From the NCBI GenBank assembly GCA_965153355.1, contig OZ231126.1:88040001-88104000 (forward strand): a DNA stretch of 64,000 nucleotides. Reading direction: 5' to 3'. Below, piece by piece: positions 50,180-61,202 of this stretch. Source of the stretch: Flaccisagitta enflata (taxonomy: Eukaryota > Chaetognatha > Sagittoidea > Aphragmophora). Numbering within the stretch: the stretch's first letter is position 1; each line of letters opens with the position of its first letter. The position numbers and the translations under genes are program-made. The notes beneath the pieces were generated by a model, which searched no databases, was not told the origin of the DNA, and was given only the letters and a program-made list of their open reading frames with translations.

Positions 50180-51230
50180 CATATAAAAATTAGTGACCAT
50201 TAGAAAGCCCTGCAAAAATGTGATGAAATGTTACCAAGCAGAGCTCTGTAGCTCAATTTGTTATTTTGTTTAGATTTTACAGCATAAAAACTGAAAGATT
50301 CACTTTGATCTTTGAGGTAAAAATCTGTTTTTGTAATTTTAGCATTTTCTTATGAGTATATCCTGTATGTATCACTCATAGAAGGTCAGGACCAATGTGA
50401 CCAATGTACTATCTTATTCAAAACAAGAGTCCGGTAGTTTTTGTCATATTTCATCCAAATGGTGAAGAAAACCCTAGGAAAACCGGTGACCGTTAGAAAG
50501 CTCTTCAAAAATGCAATCAAATGCCGCCAAGCAGAGCATTGTAGCTCAATTCGTTTGGATTCTAGAGCAAAAAGAGTAAAAGAGTTCACCTTAAACTATG
50601 CTGATGAATTAGACAAGAATTTCTTTTCGAAATTCAGGCATGTATTTTTTATGTTTCTGCACTTATCAGTTACAGAAACATAGGAAAATCAGTGACCGAT
50701 GTAAAGAGCTTCAAAAGGGCTTTCAAATGCCGCCAAGCAGAGCTTACTAGCTCTAGCCGTTTAGATTTTACATCAAATTGAGTGCATACCTCTCAAAACA
50801 AGAAAGTGGTCAAAATTGCTCCTGAAATTAATTGATAGGTAACACTGAAATAAGTTATTAAGCTCTCTGATAACATAGAAAAGGTTATATGAAACACATT
50901 GAATACCCAAAGATGCTTAAATAAACATTCATCACAAAAATTAGAGTTTTTAATCAATCTGATACCAAAGGGGGACTTAATGTCATAGCGCGGACTCTTG
51001 ATTTGAACAAGATAGTAAAGAGCTTTGAAAGAACTTTCATTTGCCACCAAGCAGAGCTCATTTGCTCAATTTGTTTAGATTTTACAACAAAATAAGTGAA
51101 AGGTTTGCCATAAAATCGAGTAAGGCAAAACAGATAGAGAGGTTGTGAAACATGGCACACGCGAATCAATGGTAGGGTTGCAAAGGCCATAACAGTCACT
51201 ATACAAGTAAGATTTGCTTCCAAAATATAC
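50180..51230. repeat. four diverged copies of a roughly 250 bp repeat
   Basis: Each copy has an AAGAGCTTCAAAA-like block, then CCAAGCAGAGC, TAGCTCAATT and GTTTAGATTTTACA. Copies are centred near 50240, 50530, 50750 and 51050. No protein is supported. Confidence 0.65.
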
Positions 51231-51236
51231 TACTCA

Positions 51237-51548
51237 GTACCTTGGATTGGAATGTCCGGCGGTCGCAGTAAGCTTGACCTCGATTCTATCCTCTAAGGGT
51301 ATGGTTTCTTAACAATGTTACCCTCGGGTGATTTGTTGAATTTTGGTAACAAAGGTAGCAGACATTAGCCCTTAACTATTTTGGTGAGGAGTTTTCTTTT
51401 GGGTTAGAGTGAGAGGGCATGTTTTTCAAATTCTGTATTATGGAAAACTAGGAGTGATGCGCGTAGTAACTAGTCAGTGAGGGCTCACAAGGCCTTCTTC
51501 CATTTATTTTAGTTTGGGTATAGTGAGGGATGTTGTTCCACCTATCAT
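51237..51548 (+). repeat. dispersed 0.3 kb repeat, copy 2
   Basis: It starts TACCTTGGATTGGAATGTCC and ends TAGTGAGGGATGTTGTTCCA. It is colinear with 37277-37588 with scattered substitutions and a few indels in the middle. It immediately follows the diverged repeat array. Confidence 0.8.
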
Positions 51549-51686
51549 ACTAAAACTTTCATCAGAGAAAAACTGGTTTTACAAATGAATATTTAGAAAT
51601 AAATGATTAATTTCTATGACGAGGACTCTCAATTCGAGCAAGATGGTGCATTTATAAAATATAAAATGCCTCGACGTCTCTGTCTG

Positions 51687-51692
<6 letters not shown>

Positions 51693-51742
<50 letters not shown>
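51693..51742. repeat. (TC)n tract
   Basis: About 25 TC units. Confidence 0.95.
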
Positions 51743-51746
<4 letters not shown>

Positions 51747-52351
51747 CTCTCCTGTCCATCCTCCGTCCGTCCGTGACCATACCTCCAAAATCCCGCTTAT
51801 CCATCTCCTACCACCAACCACCCTGGTCATTTTTAGATGTGTCCTCGCATCTCTATAAGAGGGTCCCGTCTGTCCGTCTGTCCGTGGACCCATACCAAAA
51901 ATCCCTTATTCATCTCCTATCACTCACCAACCACCCCTGGTCATTTTTAGATGCGTCCTCGCATCTCTATAAGAGGGTTCGTCCGTCCGTCCGTCTGTCC
52001 GTGACCCATACCTCCAAAATCCCGCTTATCCATCTCCTATCACTCACCAACCACCCCTGGTCATTTTTAGATGCGTCCTCGCATCTCTATAAGAGGGTTC
52101 GTCCGTCCGTCCGTCTGTCCGTGACCCATACCTCCAAAATTCAATTTTTTTCAAATCAATCCGTCTGCATTCCCCCTAAAAAGTTCGTTAAAGTTTTGTT
52201 ACTTTGCTTAATCTCTTTTCACCCATTCATTTCAAAAAAATTTTTTCATTCTTTGCTAGTTCCCTTTTGCCTCTTAGTATTTTTAAGTTTAATTTAATCA
52301 AAAGTCATTGAAAGCCTGATGAAAAATGTCTAGAATCATCACTGCAATATG

Positions 52352-52546
52352 AGTCCTGAATCCTATCGATATGCGTGACCGCGATCTTATTCTCATTATT
52401 TCGTTTGTTATGCATTTTACCGGTATCGAAGGTCATTCCTTTCTTTGGCTTGAGAAATTTCCTATCGCTATTCATTCTTGACTGACGATTAAAATCGTGC
52501 GCGCAAATCTCTCTCTTTTTCTTTCTGGCGAGCTCAATTCGCTACT
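52352..52546 (+). repeat. 5' LTR (195 bp)
   Basis: It begins AGTCCTGAATCCTATCG and ends CAATTCGCTACT. Near-identity to 53882-54076 shows recent insertion. No TATA box is obvious. Confidence 0.9.
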
Positions 52547-53291
52547 TGGTGGAAGCTGGTGGCATTGTTCCCATGCTGCTGGTTTCCACTCGACACCTAC
52601 CACTAACTTTACCATCAAAATCGTCTTTGCCATCGTCTTGAATCCTTGGACTGTCATCATGTCCTCGTAAGCTTCTGCGATTTCCATCTTTTAATTCATT
52701 CATCTTATGAATACATACACGTTCTCTGTGTCTTCATCTCACACTGTTTGCCAAAAACAATCGTTTTGCTAACTTTCCTGCGATAAAGACCAAAGACCTC
52801 ATCATTCTTTCGCCTCTCAGTCATCTCTTTTGGATTGGAAAAAAAAAAACTCGATCTACTTTTAATTGCGTTGGACTTGAGACGCGGTCAAGTGATTGTA
52901 CTGGTCGGAGTGCTCTGGGCATCTGGATCGTCGGGATAGCCAATTGAGCGCCGGAAACGCCGGGACAGCCGTCGTAGCGCCGGGAACGCCGGGACTGCCA
53001 AAAGAGCGCCGGAACGCCGGGACCGCTTGAACAGCGCCGGAAACGCCGGAAACGCCGATTGAGTGCCGGGCTCGCCGGATCAACCCTAAGAGCGCCAAAA
53101 CTTTCGTCCACCACTCCGGAAGAAAGGTGTGTCGAAGTACCAGTAGCCCTGCAACTCTCGTGTGGGGAGTGTTTATCTACGATCACGACCGATGGATCAT
53201 CAAGTACGGCTTTGAACGGGATCTTCTTTTTTCCTCTCTCAATACAAAATACTAATGAGCGGCGATACATTCACCCATTGCCATCTGCGGC

Positions 53292-53681
53292 ATGAATGCC
53301 ACCTGCGGTATTTTCATCCGCATGTGTGCCATCTTCTCTTTCATCACTCTTCTTCCTCTTATCATCCTCATTCCGTGTGTTACAAGTGCATCTTCCGTTT
53401 CATCTCTGTGTTTGATAACACTTTTTTCCGGATCGACGAATGCTTATCACTGCTTCGGTCGCCGGATTGCCATGGATGGGCGGGCCATGGCTGAGATGAT
53501 TGGCAGCATCGCCAATTTTGGGAGTGCTATTGATTCACCAATGATGTTGTGTCCATGGCCGCATCATTACGGAAAGGAAATGGAAGGAGTGACGGGCGTT
53601 GTTGCGACGCTGAAGGGAATACTGATGGATCTCCGCATCAAGAAGTTTAAATATCATAGTGCCATTTTCTTGTGTGTATAA
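53292..53681 (+). CDS. open frame inside the LTR element (function unknown, doubtful)
   Basis: The frame is 129 codons long. A hydrophobic N-terminal half (FIRMCAIFSFITLLPLIILI) could be a signal or membrane segment. A non-repetitive remainder includes MDGRAMAEMIGSIANFGSAI and KEMEGVTGVVATLKGILMDL. It has no nucleic-acid-binding knuckle or protease motif. It might be a remnant of a structural protein or of captured host sequence, or be non-coding. It ends about 200 bp before the second LTR. Confidence 0.3.
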   Translation: MNATCGIFIRMCAIFSFITLLPLIILIPCVTSASSVSSLCLITLFSGSTNAYHCFGRRIAMDGRAMAEMIGSIANFGSAIDSPMMLCPWPHHYGKEMEGVTGVVATLKGILMDLRIKKFKYHSAIFLCV

Positions 53682-53881
53682 GTTTATTTTTGATTACCAC
53701 TACATTTAACACCGTGTGACTCTTTAGTCGCAATATTGTGGTTTTTGTACACAACATCCTGTTTTCCACTGGTTCTATTTTTTTTCTTATTTCATGCGAA
53801 CTTGGTCACTTTATCTATCATTTTCTTTTTCGATTTTTCTCAAAATACTTTCATTTAGAAACTATTTTTTGGCAGAGGGGG

Positions 53882-54076
53882 AGTCCTGAATCCTATCGAT
53901 ATGCGTGACCGCGATCTTATTCTCATTATTTCGTTTGTTATGCATTTTACCGGTATCGAAGGTCATTCCTTTCTTTGGCTTGAGAAATTTCCTATCGCTA
54001 TTCATTCTTGACTGATGATTAAAATCGTGCGCGCAAATCTCTCTCTTTTTCTTTCTGGCGAGCTCAATTCGCTACT
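53882..54076 (+). repeat. 3' LTR (195 bp)
   Basis: The partner of 52352-52546. The only difference I see is GACTGATGATT here against GACTGACGATT in the 5' LTR. Confidence 0.9.
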
Positions 54077-54730
54077 TATGCAAAAGTCATCAAAGCATTG
54101 ATCTCATAACTCAATCAAGAAGATTTGCTGATATTGATTACTGCTCAATGCATCTTTCAAAGATCTATCTATAAATCCATTCACACCCCCAAAGTTATCT
54201 CGGCTCAAAGCACAGCTAGGACGCATCGTTGCCCTATTGGGCTTGTTTTCATATCCTTTCTCTGCTCTGTGCCCATGAAATTTTGATAGTGACTATTGAG
54301 GCCTTTAAAAACCAAGCTTGAAAGCTTCATCGTGAAAGTTGACTTTGAAGTTTGAAATGTAAAACTCTGCAAACATGCAAGTCTTTTTTCGGCCTTCGCC
54401 AATACTTTTTGGGTCCAAAAGACAATTAACAATTCGATCTGGGCAGTCGAAACCTTTTTTTTTTTCATTTTTATCACTATTATCATTTTCTCTTTACGAC
54501 GGCTTCCCTCCGAAGGCAACATTTGTGTTTCAAAGAAGGTCAAAATGAAAAAAAATGTATAAATGAAAATGCAAAAATAAGTGAATAAAAGTGATTGAGA
54601 TGGCTCAGACATGATATTCAAAAGAAAGATTTGCATTTATTTAGCAAGAGGAACAAATTTAGCCAATGTTAGCAAAAAAATTGTTTTGAAAAATTGTGCT
54701 TATTTCATTTTTGGTCACTGACAGGGGGCT

Positions 54731-54871
54731 GGTCGAAATTCTAAATTTGCATAGGAAACGAAAAAATGGAAAAACAAAAAACATAACTCTCTTCCCAAAT
54801 CGATTACAGAGAGAATTATGTTTTTCAAAATGCAAAATTTTCCTGTGTTTGGCATTCTTAGAATTTCGACC
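54731..54871. repeat. nested hairpin repeat, copy 1
   Basis: GGTCGAAATTCTAAATTTGC pairs with the far end GAATTTCGACC, and the central ATAACTCTCT pairs with AGAGAGAATTAT around an AAATCGATTAC loop. It is related to 63203-63336. Confidence 0.7.
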
Positions 54872-55500
<629 letters not shown>

Positions 55501-55584
55501 GTAGGAGTGTTGAATCCAGCGAAAATGTCACATCAGAAACTGGAAATTTTATGAAAGTCTTCAACTAGTAATTAGAAATCCAGT

Positions 55585-55797
<213 letters not shown>

Positions 55798-55840
55798 GAG
55801 TGAGAGTGAGAGAGAGAAGAGGATGGAACGGTAGTAGTTG

Positions 55841-55995
55841 AACAAGGCCGGATACACGGCAGGACAGTTGCGGATGGTAAGGCAGGAGCAGTAACTCAAA
55901 AACCGCTCGGAATTCAGAAATGGGACGGACGGACGGACGGACGGACGGACGGACCGACACGGCAAGGTGTAAAGTCACGTGTCCGCGACTAAAAA
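55841..55995 (-). mobile_element. hairpin-ended element, AGTCGCGGAC variant
   Basis: Plus-strand AACAAGGCCGGATACACGGC, CAGTTGCGGATGG, a GGAC tetranucleotide run at 55924-55955, GTGTAAAGTCACGTGTCCGC and GACTAAAAA. The hairpin arms carry two mismatches. Confidence 0.8.
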
Positions 55996-56185
55996 TACAA
56001 ACATGATGAACCGACTGACTTTCGGTAGTGAAGTCAGGCTTGAACATATGTTTGGAGTGGGAGAGACAGAGCATGTAAAGTTTTCCATTAGTTGGGGGAG
56101 TTAAACAGTTATGAAGAGGAGGAGAAATAAGATGAACAGGAGGTGGTGGAGGAGGAGGAGAGGGATGTAAAAGAGGGGGAAGCGG
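55996..56185. other. no gene seen
   Basis: A GAGGAGGAGGA purine patch at 56115-56165; otherwise unassigned. Confidence 0.5.
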
Positions 56186-57516
56186 GTTTCTTGTCGCAGA
56201 AAATCATTTTTTTAACGGGCCATTTGGTCGCTCGCTAGTAGCGAGTCGCTATGTTTGTTCGCTTCCCTGGCTCACTTTACATATCGCTCTGTTGCATTAC
56301 TCCATTCACTTTGCTAACTTTTCCATGGGACAGTTACAATTTATGAATGTATATGAATGTTACAATTTATGAATATTTATGAATGTTTTCACACTGTAAA
56401 CACTAGGGCCAATGGTTTTTGCATCAAATCAATTGAACACCCCAGCCCGCAGCTTTTTTAAACAGACTATGTCTATACTATTGAAAACTACTCGCTATAT
56501 GACTTTTCTCCGTGATTTAGAGGTTCCAGTTTTGATATTTTGATCAGAACTAGATGATGGTTGTGGTAAAAATGTCAAATTTAGGTCATTTTGGCCGCAA
56601 AATTGGGCCACTTTGCCTTAGAAATCGAACCTAAAATCCATGAGATTACAAAACTAGAGCTCAAGAGCTAACTAGTGGCGCAATCCGCATGTTTTTATCT
56701 TTATTCGTTTAGATTTGAGAGCATTTCAAAGATGAAAGGGTATGAGGGTCATTTTGCAGTGTCAATATTAAAGGCAATTTTGACTCTTTTCACATTTTTC
56801 AGTATTTCTCAGCTTTAAATGGATCAATTTGCATGAAATTGGTGATCAAATTGAAGAGTTTTTGCTGCTCTAGCTGATGGTAAAAAAATTTTTGATCAAT
56901 TTTGCCCTCAATTTTTTTTATTGACTGCCAAAGCAGGTGTAAAAAAGTCAATTTTCTTGAAAATTGGGCAATTTTGGACAAAAAATTGGACCGCTTCCAT
57001 TTTTTAAAAATACTTCAAATCCATGAGCAAATTAAAGTACTGCTCAAGAGCTAACTAGTGGTGCAATCGGCATGTCAATATGTTTTGGCATTTAGATTTT
57101 ACAAAACATCAAAGATCAAAGGGTATGTGAAAATGACCATTTATAGCAAATTTGGCCATTTTGGCCTCAATTTTGGGTCACTTTGCTGTAAAAATCGATA
57201 AAAAAATCCATGAGATTATAAAACTAGAGCTCAAGAGCTAACTAATGGCGCAATCCGCATGTTTTTATCTTTATTTGTTTAGATTTGAGAGCATTCCAAA
57301 GATGAAAGGGTATGAGGGTCATTTTGCAGTGTCAATTTTAAAGGCAATTTTGACTCTTTTCACATTTTTCAGTATTTCTCAGCTTTAAATGGACCAATTT
57401 GCATAAAATTGGTAATCAAATTGAAGAGTTTTTGCTGCTCTAGCTGATGGTAAAAAAAATTTTGATCGGTTTTGTCCTTAATCTTTTTTATTGACTGCCA
57501 AAGCAGGTGTAAAAAA

Positions 57517-58531
57517 TCTGAACAGTATCTGGGTCCGCGACGGAGGGGGTTAAAGATCACCAATTCCATAAGATCGCTATGACCAAAAGATCGCTAACCC
57601 TGTAATATCGTTAAAACATTACATTTGAACCTCCATACAAAGTTTCATGCAAATTCGTTTAAAAATGGCAAAGTTATGCACGTTTTTCACTTTGAGGCTA
57701 GTAGGGTGGTTGGGTGGTAGGCTTGTTTGGATAAATAGTTGAGTTCTTCCATTTAGAGACTCCATACCAAGTTTCAACCAAATTGGTTGAAAAATGTCCA
57801 ATTCATGCAAGTTTTTCACTTTTAAACCAGTAAGCTGGTTGGGTGGTAGGTCGGTTTGGCCAGTTAGCATGCTCAAACATAAATAAATCACATACATGTG
57901 TTGAGTCATTCCTTTTGGAGACTCCATACCAAATTTAAACCAAATTGGTTGAAAAACGCCAAAGATATGCACATTTTTCACTTTTAGGCTGGTAGGCTGA
58001 TTGGGTGGTAGGCTGGTTTGACAGGATAAATAGTGTGCATATGTTGAGTTCTTCTATTTAGAGACACCATACCAAGTTTCAACCAAATTAGTTGAAAAAT
58101 GACCAAGTTATGCAAGTTTTTCACTTTTAGGCCCGTTGGCTGGTTGGGTGGTAGGTCGGTTTGGCCGGTTAGCATGCTCAAATGCATATAAATCACATAC
58201 ATATGTTGAGTCCTTCCATTTAGAGACTCAATACCAAATTTCAACCAAATCGGTTGAAAAATGGCAAAGTTATGCACGTTTTTCACTTTTAGACCAGTAG
58301 GCTGGTTGGGCCGGTTGGGTTGGTCGGATCACAAAAATCGGATAGGATGTAAAGCGCCCTACCCTAGTTCAACTTCCCACCAAATATGAACCAAATCGGT
58401 CAAAGCATAAAAAAGTTGTCCATTTTTTAAAATCCGTAACAACGACAACGACGACGACAACAACAACGACGACGACGACACCCACCCGCCTTGAATTATA
58501 GTCCGCGTCGGAATGATATTCCGTCGCGGAC
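57517..58531 (+). mobile_element. hairpin-ended element of a further subfamily with about 150 bp tandem repeats
   Basis: Inserted in an A-run of the palindrome's left arm (AAAAA on both sides). The right end is a hairpin, GTCCGCGTCGGAAT-gat-ATTCCGTCGCGGAC. The left end holds GTCCGCGACGGAG, the complement of the hairpin's last arm. The interior (57640-58320) is about four units containing GAGACTCCATACCAAGTTTC and GGTTGGGTGGTAGG. Open frames across it are repeat by-products. The layout matches subfamilies A-C although the sequence is unrelated. Confidence 0.75.
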
Positions 58532-59163
58532 AAAAAGTCAATTTTCTTGAAAATTGGGTAATTTTGGACAAAAAATTAAACCACTTCTATTTTTTAAAAA
58601 TACTTGAAATCTATGAGCAAAATAAAGTACTGCTCAAGAGCTAACTAGTGGTGCAATCGGCATGTCAATATGTTTTTGAATTTAGATTTTACAGAACTTC
58701 AAAGATAAAAGGGTGTGTCAAAATGACCATTTATGGTGATTTAGGCCATTTTGGCCTCAATTTTGGGTCACTTTGTCATAGATATCGATAAAAAAATCCA
58801 TGAGATTATAAAAATAGAGCTCAAGAGCTAACCAGTGGTGCAATCCGCATATTTCTATCTTAATTTGTTGAGATTTTATAGCATTTCAAAGATGAAAGGG
58901 TATGAGGGTCATTTTGCGGTTGTGATTTTAATGGCAATATGACTCTTTTCACAAATTTTGATATAACTCGGCTTTAAATGAACCAATCATTGTAAAATTG
59001 GTGACCAAAATGAAGATTTTTTGATGCTCCAGCCCATCCTGAAAGAATTTTTGATCAATATGGCCCACAAAAAATTCTATCGACTCTCAAAGCAGGTGCT
59101 AAAAGCCAGATATTATTGCTTATTAGGCGAAATTGGTAGTATGATTACACAACTTCCAGTTGA

Positions 59164-59344
59164 AACAAAGCCGGATACATGGCTACCCTAGTCGCATGTG
59201 GGTGGGCAAGGGCTGCGTTTGTGGTCACTGGAGCATTTGGGCAGTAGTAGTGATGTCCAAGAATAAAAGATATAAAAAGATTGGGTGGACGGACAGATGG
59301 ATGGTCAAATCAGAGTGTAGAGACGAATATCACGTGACTAAAAA
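59164..59344 (-). mobile_element. hairpin-ended element, subfamily A, at the palindrome centre
   Basis: Plus-strand AACAAAGCCGGATACATGGC, AGTCGCATGTGGGTGGGCAA, a GGAC tract, GTGTAGAGACGAATATCACG and TGACTAAAAA. Hairpin partly decayed. Confidence 0.75.
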
Positions 59345-61202
59345 CGACTTAAAATCTATGAGCAAATTTAACTACTGCCCATGTGGTAACCAGTGGTGCA
59401 ATCAGCACATCTAGATTTTGATGCGTCATGATTCTACAGGACTTCAAAGGTCAGATGTCATTTTTGCCTAGTAATTGTCATGTCGATAAATGCATCTAGG
59501 CGGAAAGAACTTCAACCTACTACGTTTCTGGTTAGTTAGTCATTTTGTCACTATCATTGTCAACGATGCCTGAATGATCCCTAGGGTAGCTGCTTGCGAA
59601 GCGACCCAAAATTGAGGCCAAAATGGTCAAAATCACCATAAATGATTAAATGATCGAAATACTGAAAAATGTGAAAAGAGTAAAAATTGCCATTAAAATC
59701 ACAACCGCAAAATGACCCTTATACCCTTTCATCTTTGAAATGCTCTAAAATCTCAACAAATTAAGATAGAAATATGCGGATTAGCTCTTGAGCTCTATTT
59801 TTATAATCTCAAGGATTTCTTTTATCGATACCTATGACAAAGTGACCCAAAATTGAGGCCAAAATGGCCAAAATCACCATAAATGGTCATTTTGACATAC
59901 CCTTTTATCTTTGAAGTTCTGTAAAATCTAAATTCAAAAACATATTGACATGCTGATTGCACCACTAGTTAGCTCTCGAGCAGTACTTTATTTTGCTCAT
60001 GGATTTCAAGTATTTTTAAAAAATAGAAGTGGTCTAATTTTTTGTCCAAAATTGCCCAATTTTCAAGAAAATTGACTTTTTTACACCTGCTTTGGCAGTC
60101 AATAAAAAAAATTAAGGGCAAAATTGATCAAAAATTTTTTTACCATCAGCTAGAGCAGCAAAAACTCTTCAATTTGATCACCAATTTTATGCAAATTGGT
60201 CCATTTAAAGCTGAGAAATACTGAAAAATGTGAAAAGAGTCAAAATTGCCTTTAAAATTGACACTGCAAAATGACCCTCATACCCTTTCATCTTTGAAAT
60301 GCTCTCAAATCTAAACAAATAAAGATAAAAACATGCGGATTGCGCCATTAGTTAGCTCTTGAGCTCTAGTTTTATAATCTCATGGATTTTTTTATCGATT
60401 TTTACAGCAAAGTGACCCAAAATTGAGGCCAAAATGGCCAAATTTACCATAAATGGTCATTTTGACATACCCTTTGATCTTTGATGTTTTGTAAAATCTA
60501 AATGCAAAACATACTGACGATGCACCACTAGTTAGCTTGAGCAGTACTTTATTTTGCTCATGGATTTCAAGTATTTCTTAAAATGGAAGCGGTCCAATTT
60601 TTTGTCCAAAATTGCCCAATTTTTAAGAAAATTGACTTTTTTACACCTGCTTTGGCAGTCAATAAAAAAAATTGAGGGCAAAATCGATCAAAATTTTTTT
60701 ACATCAGCTAGAGCAGCAAAACTCTTCAATTTGATCACCAATTTCATGCAAATTGGTCCATTTAAAGCTGAGAAAAATTGGAAAAGTGCAAAATTGCTTT
60801 AAAATTGACGCTGTGACATACCATAATCTTTAAAATGCTCAAATCTAAACGAATAAAGATAAAAACATGCGGATTGCGCCACTAGTTAGCTCTTGAGCTC
60901 TAGTTTTATAATCTCATGGATTTTAGGTTCGATTTCTAAGGCAAAGTGGCCCAATTTTGCGGCCAAAATGACCTAAATTTGACATTTTTACCATAACCAC
61001 CATCCAGTTCTGATCAAAATATCAAAACTGGAACCTGTAAATCACGGAGAAAAGTCATATAGCGAGTAGTTTTCAATAGTATAGACATAGTCTGTTTAAA
61101 AAAGCTGCGGGCTGGGGTGTTCAATTGATTTGATGCAAAAACCATTGGCCCTAGTAAACACGTTTAACCGGAACAATCGCGTTTTTTGTCTTCAGTAGAA
61201 TC

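Larger units (their letters stand above)
52352..54076 (+). mobile_element. complete 1,725 bp LTR retrotransposon (non-autonomous)
   Basis: Direct repeats of 195 bp (52352-52546 and 53882-54076) differ by one visible base and start AGT and end ACT. The flanking TATG at 52348-52351 and 54077-54080 is a 4 bp target duplication. A TGGTGGAAGCTGGTGGCATT primer-binding-like site starts at 52547, and a purine tract, GGCAGAGGGGG, precedes the second LTR. Gypsy-type elements include LTRs with AGT...ACT ends and 4 bp duplications. The interior is only 1.33 kb and shows no protease, reverse transcriptase or integrase motif. Confidence 0.9.
51832..54249 (+). mobile_element. hairpin-ended element, subfamily B, with tandem heads and a nested LTR element
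   Basis: Hairpins AGATG(T/C)GTCCTCGCATCT recur at about 51836, 51949 and 52069, each followed by CTATAAGAGGG and GTCC units. The only distal end, GGACGCATCGTTGCC and GGGCTTGTTTTC, is at 54211-54249. The LTR element 52352-54076 sits between. Without it the element is about 0.7 kb with three hairpin heads and one tail. Confidence 0.7.
56403..61154. mobile_element. 4.75 kb near-palindromic element with TAAACA target duplication
   Basis: The ends are CTAGGGCCAATGG and CCATTGGCCCTAG, flanked by TAAACA on both sides (56397-56402 and 61155-61160). The outer 250 bp or so of each arm match almost perfectly, and the arms continue inward as about three roughly 570 bp units per side in mirror order. Every unit carries GAGCTCAAGAGCTAACTAGT, GTTTAGATTTGAGAGCATT and AATTTTGGGTCACTTTG boxes. 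Nested insertions lie at 57517-58531 and 59164-59344. No credible transposase is seen. Confidence 0.88.
56186..61202. mobile_element. small inverted-end element split by the 4.75 kb palindrome
   Basis: The left piece (GTTTCTTGT, then CGGGCCATTTGGTCGCTCGC) and right piece (CGGAACAATCGCGTTTTTTG, CAGTAGAA) match the intact copy at 62277-62429 in order. The palindromic element lies between them. Confidence 0.5.

Noticed and set aside
57619-58286. Repeated 100-120 codon open frames on the minus strand
   Set aside because: The roughly 150 bp minisatellite units create similar peptides by repetition; the element is otherwise non-coding.
56799-60802. A recurrent roughly 60-codon frame starting MSKIAQFSRKLTF, four copies in mirror orientation in the palindrome
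   Set aside because: The copies are recent duplicates of the same DNA unit, so conservation follows from identity. They lack a start context or domain; a synonymous/non-synonymous comparison between old copies would be needed to revive it.
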